NCBI GenBank assembly: GCA_009801015.1
Contig: VHZZ01002247.1
Coordinates: 14,358-65,983 of the forward strand
Direction: 5' to 3'
Length of the DNA stretch: 51,626 bases
Origin: Silene noctiflora
Lineage: Eukaryota > Streptophyta > Magnoliopsida > Caryophyllales > Caryophyllaceae
Position numbers and translations under genes: made by a program. The notes under the pieces were generated by a model that was not told where the DNA came from, made no database searches, and worked only from the letters and a program-made list of their open reading frames with translations. Shown in pieces: positions 35,143 through 45,705 of the stretch (position 1 is the first letter of the stretch; every line of letters begins with the position of its first letter).

Positions 35143-36219
35143 ATAATAAAAATGAGAAATAATATATTAAAATTAATAACCATTTCTAGTTACTAATCTA
35201 TTAGGGTTTTTCTAGGTATAATAGAGGATCCTAACCCATGACTATGAGAATGGCCTGGTAACTCAGTAATACAATTGTTAATTACTAATCAATTAGGGTT
35301 TTTCTAGGTATGTTGTAATAACCATTTCTATGTTTTTTAATGTCCTACAACTCTACAAGTAATAATCTACTTCATGTAATAACCTCCAAATTATTTGTTT
35401 TTATCTTCTCATTATATATTATGATTTTGTCACGTATTCCTTAATTCACCACTAATGTATTACAAGGGACACGCTTGATTTTCATGATGGTACTAAAGAC
35501 AATTTGATGGATAGACACCTCCTGAGTTGGTTTTTTCATACTCGAGAATTAGAAATCAAACCCCCAATCACATGTTTAAAAATGAGAACGTTATCACTCA
35601 TACCAACCAACCTTAACCGCCACGATATAGATAGAGTATGTGACTACTAATCTAGTTATTATCTTGATAAATTAAGTTGACCAATAATAATCCCACATGA
35701 TGGCTTAGCTGTAAGACTTGAAGTACGCTAATAAAAAGTGTACAAATCATGCACCAACTTTATGATTCCAAAATGAAGCAAAATTAGACCAGATCAAGTT
35801 ATACGCCGCCTTTTACGAGCTATTTTCTCCCTTATTTACCGACCAAATTACTTTTCAAACCGTACTAATTGCGACCGTTGTATAAGATGATGAATAAAAA
35901 GTGATCATTTTAACAATATATAATGACCATTTCTAAAAATTGTTTAATTATAATAATTAAAATAATCGCTATTTAACATATTAATTCATCATTGGCTATA
36001 TCATGGTATACTTTGGGAGTACCAAAACGAGTTACCACAATTATTATCAACAATCATAACACGCAATTGACTTTCCACATGCAATTTCCTTGACAAATAA
36101 TCTACGTACAATCCCCTTATAAATCCTATTAATTTCCCACATCAAATAATTACTGAATTTAATTAACTAAAATCATCAAATATTTATTTAATCTAAAGTT
36201 CATTATTATTACATAAAAA
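35143..36219. other. Spacer with SINE-like remnant
   Basis: The spacer is AT-rich. On the minus strand, 35,622-35,500 reads like a tRNA-derived SINE head: an A-box-like TTGGTTGGTATGAGTGATAA and, about 30 nt later, a B-box-like GGGGGTTTGATTTC. The phrase TTAGGGTTTTTCTAGGTAT occurs twice (about 35,202-35,220 and 35,290-35,309), a short local duplication. The promoter of the following DUF761 gene is presumably in the last few hundred bases. No element is certain. Confidence 0.4.
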
Positions 36220-36753
36220 ATGGAGAAGAATAATAAGAATTTCATGAGTTACAAGAACAAGATGGTAAGAATCGATGAAGATGAGCTGGAATGCCTTCGA
36301 AAATTGGGAGAACATCGTCGTCAACATAATACTATCTCCAGTAAGAAATTCGAAAATGGTTATTATAGCGCGGTGAGACTAGATGAAGATGAACTCGAAT
36401 GTCTACGCAAATTGGGAGAACATGGTACTAGTTATTGTAAGACGGGACAGGATCAACACACGGTCGCAAGTAAGTATAAGATGGTAAGAATAGATGAAGA
36501 CGAGATGAAAAGTCTTCTAAATTTAGAGGAAAGTAATAATAATACTAATGTTGTTAGACCTCGTAGTACAGTTAGTACGAGGTCTAACAATAATAGTAAA
36601 GTGTCGTCGATCAATAAGAAGCTAGAGACTAAGAAATCTGAAGATATAAATGAAAGTGCCGAGAAATTTATACAAAAATTCAAGCAACAATTGATTCTTC
36701 AACGTCTCGAATCGATCGAGAATGCTGATAAGATGCTCGCAAGAGGTCTTTGA
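36220..36753 (+). CDS. DUF761-containing protein with triplicated acidic motif
   Basis: An intronless frame of 177 residues. Three near-copies of one motif occupy residues 14-32 (KMVRIDEDELECLRKLGEH), 50-68 (SAVRLDEDELECLRKLGEH) and 87-105 (KMVRIDEDEMKSLLNLEES). The spacers are Asn/Ser/Thr-rich. The C-terminus (about 144-177) has the DUF761 signature: SAEKFIQKFKQQLILQRLES ending in MLARGL. DUF761 proteins are plant-specific, usually small and of unproven biochemical role; some are stress-related. There is no signal peptide or membrane segment. The first in-frame ATG is used; upstream DNA is AT-rich. A 22-bp imperfect hairpin lies inside the frame at 36544-36597. Confidence 0.85.
   Translation: MEKNNKNFMSYKNKMVRIDEDELECLRKLGEHRRQHNTISSKKFENGYYSAVRLDEDELECLRKLGEHGTSYCKTGQDQHTVASKYKMVRIDEDEMKSLLNLEESNNNTNVVRPRSTVSTRSNNNSKVSSINKKLETKKSEDINESAEKFIQKFKQQLILQRLESIENADKMLARGL
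36544..36597. repeat. 22-bp imperfect inverted repeat within the DUF761 coding region
   Basis: The left arm 36544-36565 and the right arm 36576-36597 are inverted complements with two mismatches around a 10-nt loop. The inner 13 bp (GTTAGACCTCGTA / TACGAGGTCTAAC) are perfect. The frame stays open through it and encodes VVRPRSTVSTRSN. Confidence 0.85.
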
Positions 36754-36854
36754 TAATAATTCAGAAATGCTTTAATAAGGATTTCTTACTATTTTCAACT
36801 ATCAACTTCATAAATTCTTTTTTAACGTTGTTCAAAATTAAAACTTCTTGTAAT

Positions 36855-36907
<53 letters not shown>

Positions 36908-38188
36908 CGGTATATTTTTGTGATCGTATATCATTTGGACATGTATGAATTTAGATTAATTCTCGTGTCTAATGATTGTATTAAGTTATAACAAGTATTT
37001 TGTAATATTTTTTTTGAACTCTTTTTTATATGTTCCATTGATTAAAATTCTTTTTTATATGTTCCATTGATTAAAATTCTTTTTCTAGAGGTGCACTAGT
37101 ACTATGTAATCTCTCTTTCCTAGTTATTTAATATTACATTTGATTAAAATTTTACTCTTAAAAAATAATTAGGACGGACGGACGGAATAAGCCGTATTGC
37201 GAGAATCATAGCTAGATACTTGGGGAGTGATCCAAACTCTAAAATCTTGGGCCTTCTTACGAACACAGAACATGCCCATGCGATTTGGAGGCATACTCAC
37301 ACAAAGCCCACCATCATTCCGTAATGTCACTTATACGAGCAACCTAGAACATTATCGTTTACTCCAGATAGGGTAATAATGAGATGAGACAGTTTACGAA
37401 CAATCTGAGCGTGACATAGTCAAAATTCGGCTTGTACAAGATTGACTCGGGTTCAGACTCGACTCGAGAGCTTAACGAGTTACGCGGAGCTAACATTAGC
37501 TTAGCTCGAACTTGTGTGATTAGATAAGATTTTGCTCATATTTTATAAAAGTATTTTATCATCATTATATATATGTATCACACATATCAAAAGTTGTTAC
37601 TGATTTTCCAAACATTTTTATATATAACCTGCAAAACTTAATGAAAATAACAAAAGAAAACAACAGAAATTTAACAATTATATATAGAGTCAAGTTTGTT
37701 TGAGCTCGGGTTAAAGCTCGCAAGCCTGATAATAAGCACATTTTTTTTCAAGCTCGAGCTCGAGTTTCGTTTCCAGAGCACAAGTCGAGCAAGACCAAGC
37801 TTGAGAATGGATAGTTTGTAAATACTTTAAGAAAATGGTCATTTTAATAAATAACCCCAATCAACATTTATAATACAACAAGATGATACAATTCAGTAAC
37901 ACAGTCAAGCGAAAACATCACCAGAAGTTTTCATTGATGTTTCGGATCGGACATCGAACATCTGATCATGTAATTTACAAAATACAAACATAACTCAAAA
38001 ACCAAACCAAAATTAAATCAAACAATTTAATCAAACTTGCATAAATTTAACAAAGGGGTAAAACTATATGGGACTGAACCTAACTAGCTAACCCCTACAT
38101 GTACAAACATTTTTGCAACCTCAAACCCATCAAATTGGTGAGATTACGCTTTATTCATCTCAAATCGGACTCGACCCGACTTAATCAC
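36754..38188. other. Repeat-rich spacer between the DUF761 and glyoxalase genes
   Basis: Contents: a long (TA)n microsatellite at about 36,858-36,904; an exact 29-bp tandem duplication at 37021-37049 and 37050-37078; a GACGGACGGACGG run at about 37,174-37,186; and a CTCGAG/GAGCTCG-rich repeat at about 37,430-37,810 (CTCGACTCGAGAGC, CAAGCTCGAGCTCGAG), of a kind common in dispersed plant non-autonomous elements. Bases 37,850-38,188 are probably the 3'UTR of the glyoxalase gene. No coding region is seen. Confidence 0.5.
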
Positions 38189-41100
38189 TCACTGTTGAAC
38201 TACGGGAGTGATCTTTTGGTGTTGCAAGAGCTGAATATTAACTCGAGAACATGTCCGAGCCATTTCCCCTACTAGGGGTACAACCGGAAGGTTGTCGCAA
38301 TTGCATATTTCGATCATGAAACCGTCTGGGTCGTGGAAAAATAGTTGGTCGACGTGGATCCCGCCTTCCTCGACTCGTGCTCGTACGTGCTTGATCTCCA
38401 TTTCCTTCAGTTTTTTCTCCACTGCTCCCATGCTTTCGCACTGGCACGCAATAACAATTAAATTTCATTAACTTACAGCCTTACAAAAGATTATTGTCTA
38501 TGACTCAAATTCTACAGAGTAAAGACGGGTAAAATTAACAGGACTTTTAGAGTCGGGTCATATTATCCTTTAGAAAAATGGAATTCGTGGACTCCACTTA
38601 ATCACGTGATTTCCAAGCTATCACGTATAGTTTACTAGGTTGAAATTCAATACATGACGCGATTCGTAATTGTTAATCACCGACAAGCGAACCATTACAA
38701 CTTAACGTACGTACGCAATCACAAGGATTGATTGTTAAATTGAAGTATTATATTGCCGCACTAGATTGCCTATGTAACGTGGTATGACCGGTATCCCGTC
38801 TGAATGACGAGTTACGTATAACTTCCAAGTACTACTAATTAGCTATCTTGGAATTTCTTGGACGGTATATAAATCTCGAACCAGAAAATTAAGATCAATT
38901 GTATGGTTTGTATAACAGATTATTACCTAATCGGTGTACTTGTTAATGTACATGTTACTCTTGTGTGAAACCGTAATGCATTACATAATCGTTGCGCTTA
39001 TTAATGTACTCGTTATTTTCATGTAAGACTGTTTTTACACTAAACGGTGTGAAACGAATCACATCTCCGTGTACTCTAGCCCAATTAATTAAGTGAAAAG
39101 TAAAGTACTAAATAAATTGTTTCTTGTGTGAAACCGTCCTAAACAAGAATTAATATCGGACAAAAATTATGGACAATATATAGACAATGACCCTGAACGG
39201 TCTCTAATGTACGAAAACCGTCCTATGTGACAGACCACCGTACCTATGAGAAATAGTGACAATAGCGAGCATGGAATAATATACAAATCACATGCAAAAA
39301 CATAGTCCAAATAATTCAATAATGTGACTACATATATAGTGCATTCTTTGTTATGTACTATTAGTCTACGTCTCCTAGTAATAGCCATGTCACAACCTCG
39401 TCATTCATCACATGTTAATCTCAACCACGAATATATTTTCGATACGAAAATAAATTCGCGTTCCTAGATGGTACCGAGTCTCGGATACCACCTTGTCTCA
39501 TACACATATGGGTTGATTAAAATGATGGGACTGATTGACTGATATAAGAACATGTGCGAGGGTGATATCGAGTCTTAATATCGGACATCTAGTTATGTCA
39601 TATCATGTCATCGTGTTTCGTTATGATTCTCTATATATATGACGTAAGAACTTTGATGGAAGACCTAAAATTGCCTAAGCTATTTACTTAAATTCCTCGT
39701 AGAATCCAATCCAACCTGGAAAGTTTGGTACTTTGGTAGTCATGACTCATGAGTAACACTGCTCGATGATCGATTTTAAGATAACTTTACCTACTAAACT
39801 AACGAATATTAGTACTAACTACGAAATAGATAGTTAAATAAAAAGATGACTATTTCCATTTTATAAATTATCTAAGCATAGACATTTCACATCAATTCAA
39901 AGTAGCTATGACTTGTTATTTTTAAAACACAAAGATAATAATCTTTAATAAGGAGTAGTCTTTTATTTATTTACAACCTGGCTTACCCTAATGTTGCATT
40001 TTACTATTGTCTCTGAGGTAATAATTTTGTTGTTATTGCATTTGTAAACTATATGTATGTCAGCTAGGTTAAGATAATATTGTTTACTTCTTCAAAATGA
40101 TTTCATGATCAAGGTTCAAAACTTATCTATCCGAGTCAATAAAACCGTAAGAGGCTCCCTCAACTGACCTTTTCCCAACTTAATTTCAATTCAGTTCAAG
40201 TCATATAATAATAAGTTTATTAATTCAGGTCTATGAATTCAGTTCAATTTAACTTCTCTAAGTTTAGTTGTTTAGGTAGATTAATTAAAATCAATTCAGT
40301 TCAAAAAGTTTAATTTCCGTCCAAAAAACAGGATCCGAAACTAAATTGGTTCGATATGAGTCCTATCAAATGCATAATCAAAGAGACGTGCACGTAAATT
40401 AGTGTCAATGGACTTGTTCAAGTTCTAAAACCACAAAGTTATAAAAGAAGTCCAAATTTGACATCCTATGTTTTCTTTTTCATAATTACTATTACGTTAG
40501 AATCTTTTATCGACAATCGAGATAATTTCAATTGAATATCTAAACACGGACGTTTATCTAGGATATGAGAGTCGTTACCACTCAGCTAAACCAACTACGG
40601 TGGACAATAGATAAAACTAATAAATAGGATCACATAAGCTTTATTTAAGGGTAATTATGTGATAAATATAACTATATTTATATCGAAAGAACAAATTAAA
40701 ATAATCAATTTATAGTAAAGATTACCTGAAAAGAAATATGATTATCCTTGGGATTAATTTCTGTTTTCTTAGGTAGCTTCTCTGGTTCAGGTGATTGTAA
40801 CAAGTGTATCCCTATTCCATAACCAAATAACCTACATTTTTCACAAACTCAACATAAGAAATAAAATCTTATAAAAACTAAATACCCTTAGTCGTCCTGA
40901 TTAATTAATAGTTATCGTTGTTTTAAATTATCCGACAAATTTCAGACAATGATAACTATTAATCAGAACAGATTGGAACGTAGGGAGTACACTAAATACT
41001 CCCTCGATCACCCTGATTAATAGTTATCATTATCTGAAATTTGTCTTATCTGAAATTTGTCGGGTAATTTCAAATAATGATAATTATTAATTAGAACGGA

Positions 41101-41314
41101 GAGAGTAACCGACAAAATACTAGAAACTTGATCATTTTGTTTCAAAGAACAAGAATTACCATGCACCATCAAAATCAAAGGAACCAGGTCTTCGAATAGG
41201 AATAAACCCAAGAACATTTTGGTAAAAATCAATGGATTCTTCAACAGAACGACAAAGAAGAGATATATGATTAAGAGATTTAAGATGAAGTGGATTTCCC
41301 TTTATATCCTTCAT
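38189..41314 (-). CDS. Glyoxalase I / VOC superfamily protein (GLYI4/GLYI7-like)
   Basis: A single-domain VOC protein related to lactoylglutathione lyase. Three minus-strand exons: 41314-41160, 40831-40726, 38440-38189. They join to 170 residues, the normal size for this plant clade. Motifs: LKSLNHISLLCRSVEESIDF followed by Y at the N-terminus, GAWLFGYGIGIHLLQS across the first junction, INPKDNHISFQCESMGAVEK across the second, and EGGIHVDQLFFHDPDGFMIE followed by ICN. Candidate metal ligands are His16, His83 and Glu131; which are functional is not shown by sequence. The small one-domain clade may not be a true methylglyoxal-detoxifying GLYI, so activity is uncertain. Intron 2 is 2.3 kb. Intron 1 is largely filled by two adjacent MITEs. 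Confidence 0.92.
39515..39590. repeat. Dispersed repeat related to 20,350-20,425
   Basis: The words TTAAAATGATGG, then CATGTGNGAGGGTRRTATCGAG, then AATATC occur in the same order at 20,357-20,425 and 39,517-39,585. One copy lies upstream of FC2 and the other in glyoxalase intron 2. The family and limits are unknown. Confidence 0.55.
40520..40606 (-). repeat. SINE-like remnant in glyoxalase intron 2
   Basis: On the minus strand the sequence reads TTGGTTTAGCTGAGTGGTAA, which fits a tRNA A box (TAGCTGAGTGG). It is followed at about the right distance by a decayed B box (GTGTTTAGATATT). No intact tRNA cloverleaf can be formed. It is probably the 5' part of a SINE. Confidence 0.45.
40885..41105. 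mobile_element. Two adjacent, related Stowaway-type MITEs in glyoxalase intron 1
   Basis: Element A is 40885-40987 and element B is 40999-41105, each flanked by TA. Both share GATTAAT...AGTTATC at the left and GATAAYTATTAATYAGAAC at the right, and end in GTAGGGAG or GGAGAGAG. B starts with the standard CTCCCTC; A starts with a degraded CCCTTAGTCGTCC. Together they fill about two thirds of the 328-bp intron. Confidence 0.75.
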
Positions 41315-42863
41315 CTTTGTAATTTCTAAATAATTTTAATTAAATCCTTGACTAATTATGGAAAATAAAGGGTATTTAAGACCCCCCCCAAAAAAAAAAA
41401 AACAGAGGAAATGAATTAAATTGAAGTGTTTTATGAGATGAAGAGTTTATTATTATTATTTGTGTGTGTTTTTGATTAAAAATGCGAAAGTTTTCGAGTA
41501 TAAATAGACAAAAGTACGTAGAGTACATGCACGTTAAGTCATAATATGCCAAATTACACGGAGGTTCCACATGGCTGACGGTCGGCTAAATTTTATTGGA
41601 ATATTCCAACGGACACGTAATTCGCAATTATACAATTTGGGCAATTGGTTCCGGTAACTAGATTATAATAAATTTTTTGATTTTTTTTTTTTTTAAATTA
41701 TGAGTTTTATTATAAAATTTCTGAGTTTAAAGTTCAAAAATTACAATATAACTCAAAAATATTACATATAACCTTAGTTAAATTTAAGTTTTGACAGAAA
41801 AAAATTAAAATCTAACTTATAAACTTTAATAAGCTCATAAAAAACACACATATGCTCAAAAACAGATAAAGTTTGAGGTAATACATATGATGTATATGTT
41901 CTTTTTTCTCAATTGGTTCGGAGGTAGGATATTATTTTTACCGTTTTAATCTACAATTATATGCATTTAAAGTTTCTTTTATTTAAATAGATATACTCTG
42001 TAGACAATTAATGACATAGATAAAGAGTGTATAAGAACATTAAGTCCCACTTTTGTGTGTCATTTCCTGTCTCATTATCTTTATCTTGCGACACATCGTC
42101 ATTCACCTAATAAAATAGATAATAATTTCTATTGAATTAATGATGTGTCATAAGAATAAAGTGAAGTGAAATTTGTTGAGATAAATAGAGTTGGAATAGG
42201 TTGAGTTGAGCTGAATTGAACTCAAGTGGGCTGAAATGAGGTGAATGAGAAGTGAAATTTAACGGATAAAAACATAGCCTAAAAGAGTAAAAGTAACAAT
42301 AATAGTACAAGAAAAACAAAGTAAATTAACAATAACTAACGCGTTAAGTTTAATAACACGCTTGAAATTAACTCGAACCGTTTTAGTCCATATAAACCAA
42401 ATTGTCCGTCATTCAAAAGTATGTATTTCAATGATATTGATCGGTGATTTGCGAGAAAATAAAAGAGAAGAATGACAAATAATTCCGCAAAATTATACCT
42501 ATCAACATTGGAGTGAGTAGTCGCAATAAGGATAGACTGATAGATGGAATGAATGAATGATGTGTTTTGTGCCGAAAAACTTAATTGCGACACCTGTTTA
42601 TGACATACTCGTCACCGCTTTAGATACTTCCAGACTCTTCTTCCTTGTGTCCTGCACCCCAATCATTACGACCATTTTAGCGGCACTAGTTCTTATTTAA
42701 AATGAATATATTCGTCCAATTTAAGATGGTTCAAGTAATGAGAGGAGACAAAAGTTAATTGGTCGGGGAATAACAAAAAATTCGCCTCATTTTATCCAAA
42801 TAAGGTGCTATTTAACTCGTCTTTATCTTAAAGGGATTATACCGATTTTAAGAGATACCAACT
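41315..42863. other. Repeat-bearing spacer upstream of the glyoxalase gene
   Basis: The glyoxalase promoter should lie in the first few hundred bases, but no element is certain. Positions 41,655-41,915 are the short copy of the dispersed repeat also found at 1743-2700. Positions 42,180-42,250 hold a degenerate run of GAGTTGAGCTGAATTGAACT-type words, common in plant interspersed repeats. No gene is seen. Confidence 0.45.
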
Positions 42864-43742
42864 TGTAATGCCCCGAAAAGCAAGCAACAGCTCAAAATAG
42901 CTCTTTTTATTAACAATAGACCGCAGTGGAAGTATAGGGCGTCACCGCCGTATTCCCCCTTCAGAAAATACGAGGCTTATACAATAAAATAAATACACTT
43001 ATAAAACTAAAACTAAAAACTCTATAATCATAATATGAAATTCCTCACACTTGACCTTCCCGGATACTTGTCCCTGAAAAAGAGTGAACGTAACGGAATC
43101 AGCCAACCACAGGCTGAGTGTGACCTTGGTTGCCTCCATCGGCCTTATGTCATTCTCTTTATTCATTAATAATTCTCCTTATTATATCACACAATACAAT
43201 AAACTTGACAGAGTACATAGCTTACCATAGACCAGGCTGGTATCCAAACGTTATAACAGGTTTATCATTCCCATAATAACAATATATATATATATATATA
43301 TTCATATCACATTGACGTCGGTATACCATTACTGAAAAGATAAACATTACGTAATTCTCATGGAGCCGACGCCCCTGGAGCCACCGCTTCTTTAGTTCCC
43401 ATGGAACCAACGCTCCTTTAATTAACATGGAGCCAACGTTCCCGGGCCAACACCCCTTTAGTTCATATGGAGCCAACGCTCCTACTGTTTCGATTTTCTT
43501 AATAATGCCATCTCATATCAATAATCGTATCCCGAATGCTACAATTGGCCAATTATACATATGACGACAGATGCACGAGCATGACAACCACTATTGCATA
43601 TAAGACATAAATATAACATGGGATGGTATAATAAACATAACAAGAAATTAACAATAAAACTAATATAACCGATTATTTCTAATCTCTTATTTCAAATATA
43701 AACAATTACTTTTTTCGACGAGGGTCCCGAAATCATACCTCA
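42864..43742 (-). mobile_element. Probable LTR-retrotransposon terminal repeat, minus orientation
   Basis: The left boundary is TGTAATGCCCCGAAAAGC. Read on the minus strand this is ...CGGGGCATTACA followed by AGTTGGTATC, which resembles a plant LTR end plus the initiator-tRNA primer-binding site (TGGTATC). A possible other end is ...CCCGAAATCATACCTCA near 43,742. No matching target duplications or second LTR were found, so this is a truncated remnant and the right limit is provisional. A short tandem repeat sits inside at 43,359-43,485. Confidence 0.45.
43359..43485. repeat. Degenerate minisatellite, CATGGAGCCAACGCTCC units
   Basis: Four to five imperfect units built on ATGGAGCCAACGCTCC, followed by TTTAGTT, occur at about 43,359, 43,400, 43,430 and 43,468, some shortened. 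A (TA)n tract at 43,284-43,301 precedes them. They lie inside the probable LTR. Confidence 0.65.
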
Positions 43743-45705
43743 ATTAGGATATAAAAGGTCTTACTGCCCCTCTTAATAGTATAGTAGCTCATAATTATTT
43801 CCCCTCCTCGTATGGTAGTAATGAGCTAATTCTTATTTGCCTCTCTTCGTTTTTGCTACTTTAAAATGTTGATTTGTTTCCGTTGATGCGTATTGTAATT
43901 CATACACATATAGCATGGTAACTTAATGAGTCATTGGGTAAGCCATGTGGAGTTTGGCAAAAAAATTGTGATTTTATTTTTTATAATTATCTAAAATAGT
44001 AAAATTTACGTCATAAAAAGATAATTTTACGTGTTATTACACAATTAATGTAGTCGATTTTGGTGTTTATGGATGCATCATGCATGGTTGAGGTTTAAGT
44101 AAACATGGGTCAAATTTAATTAATATATATAGTAATAGAAAATAAAAAAAAGGTCTGTAGCAAGTAGTAACAGTGGTGATATGTTAGATCGTTGGAAGGT
44201 GCAATGTTTTTATTTTTAAAGTTAAAGTTAATTGAATTGATTGATACTACATTTTTTTTTTGTTTGGTGGATTTTGATTGATACTCGATATGGAGTACTT
44301 TAGTTTTTTCTTTTGTTTTGTCTTTTTGGGTGAAAGATACTCTTAATTGATGCAACACTAATCACACCCTTCTAGTTTCTACGACCGAACTTGTTCTATT
44401 TTTTTTCTATCATTAGATGATTTAATTTTGAAAGTAGAAAATTGATCACCTATAATTGTAGTCGGGAATAGGAAGCTTAGTTAATTAGGTTCGGACATTT
44501 GCTGTCTAAATTGAAATAATTAAAATTTGATGGACGATTAAACCTCTATCACTTGTAATTGAAGAATAATCACAGCTATTAAGGAAGGAACTAATATGAT
44601 TACCACATTCTTAAGGTCAATCAACGTTTTGGCTTCACATGGAACCCATATAGCCTGCCCCACCACCTCTTTCTCCCATGATCGCCAACTTCCACCTTAA
44701 ATAAAATTCAATAATTCTTTTATAAACCAACCGTTTTACTCAAATGTTATTATTCAATCATCTGAATAGAATGACCTTACTGTCATTGACTTGAATCTCT
44801 TTGAGTCTTAACATAAAAGGATTCGAATGAAACTTTTATTTAATTCATTTTGGTTCTTGAAAAATGAGTTATGTACCAAAAAAAAAAGTCAACTTAATTC
44901 GATATATAGGTACATAACCTAAATGACTTTAGTTAATATATTGGTTGTAAATCTTAGTTTTTAGTGTCATTGTTATTAGGACGTAATCGTTTAAAAAAAT
45001 TACACGTTAAATTCAGTAATATCACGAGTAATTAAAATATTAACATACCGTCGCGACTCATGGTGAACCAAAAGAACAACATTGACAAAAATGACAAAAT
45101 AACATGGAGACCATCTAAGTACAATTTGCAGTACTTGAATTAGTTTAATTAATACTGTAGGTTGTAATCATGTAATTAATGGCCAACAAGATGACGGGCT
45201 CTTTTTTGGATCCATCCAAATAGTCATACTTGGTAATAATCGATTGTTACCAAACTATGCTTTTCAATGTACCTTAAAAAAAAACAAGACTTAAGTTCCC
45301 TTTAGTAGCTTCACTATTCCCCCGTTGAATTTCGGAACAACGGAATCGACACAATAAAAGTCCGATGACTGACTCGACAAGAGTTGAGTTAACCCAACTA
45401 TGATGACTATTATGTGATTTATGTTATGTTTGGTTGGTTAGGCGCCTAGGCATGTAAAAAATTCAAGAACAAGGATACGAGAGTACAAAAATATACAAAC
45501 AAATTGGACAAAGAAGTGATAGTAGGGTAAGTTGACAAATTGAGCACAAAGTTAAGAGTTCAAATCGAGTTCAATCTGATAATTGGAACATGAACAGGAA
45601 AGCACCAAAATATACAAACAAATCATAGTACTACACAGCTACAATACCCTATTCTTCAATTACGATCAGAGTCTATTTAGAAGGGCAAAAGAAATAGAGC
45701 AAACC
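43743..45705. other. AT-rich spacer downstream of HAL3
   Basis: I see no gene, RNA or well-bounded repeat. The last 150 bp or so (45,550-45,705) are likely the HAL3 3'UTR. Confidence 0.4.
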
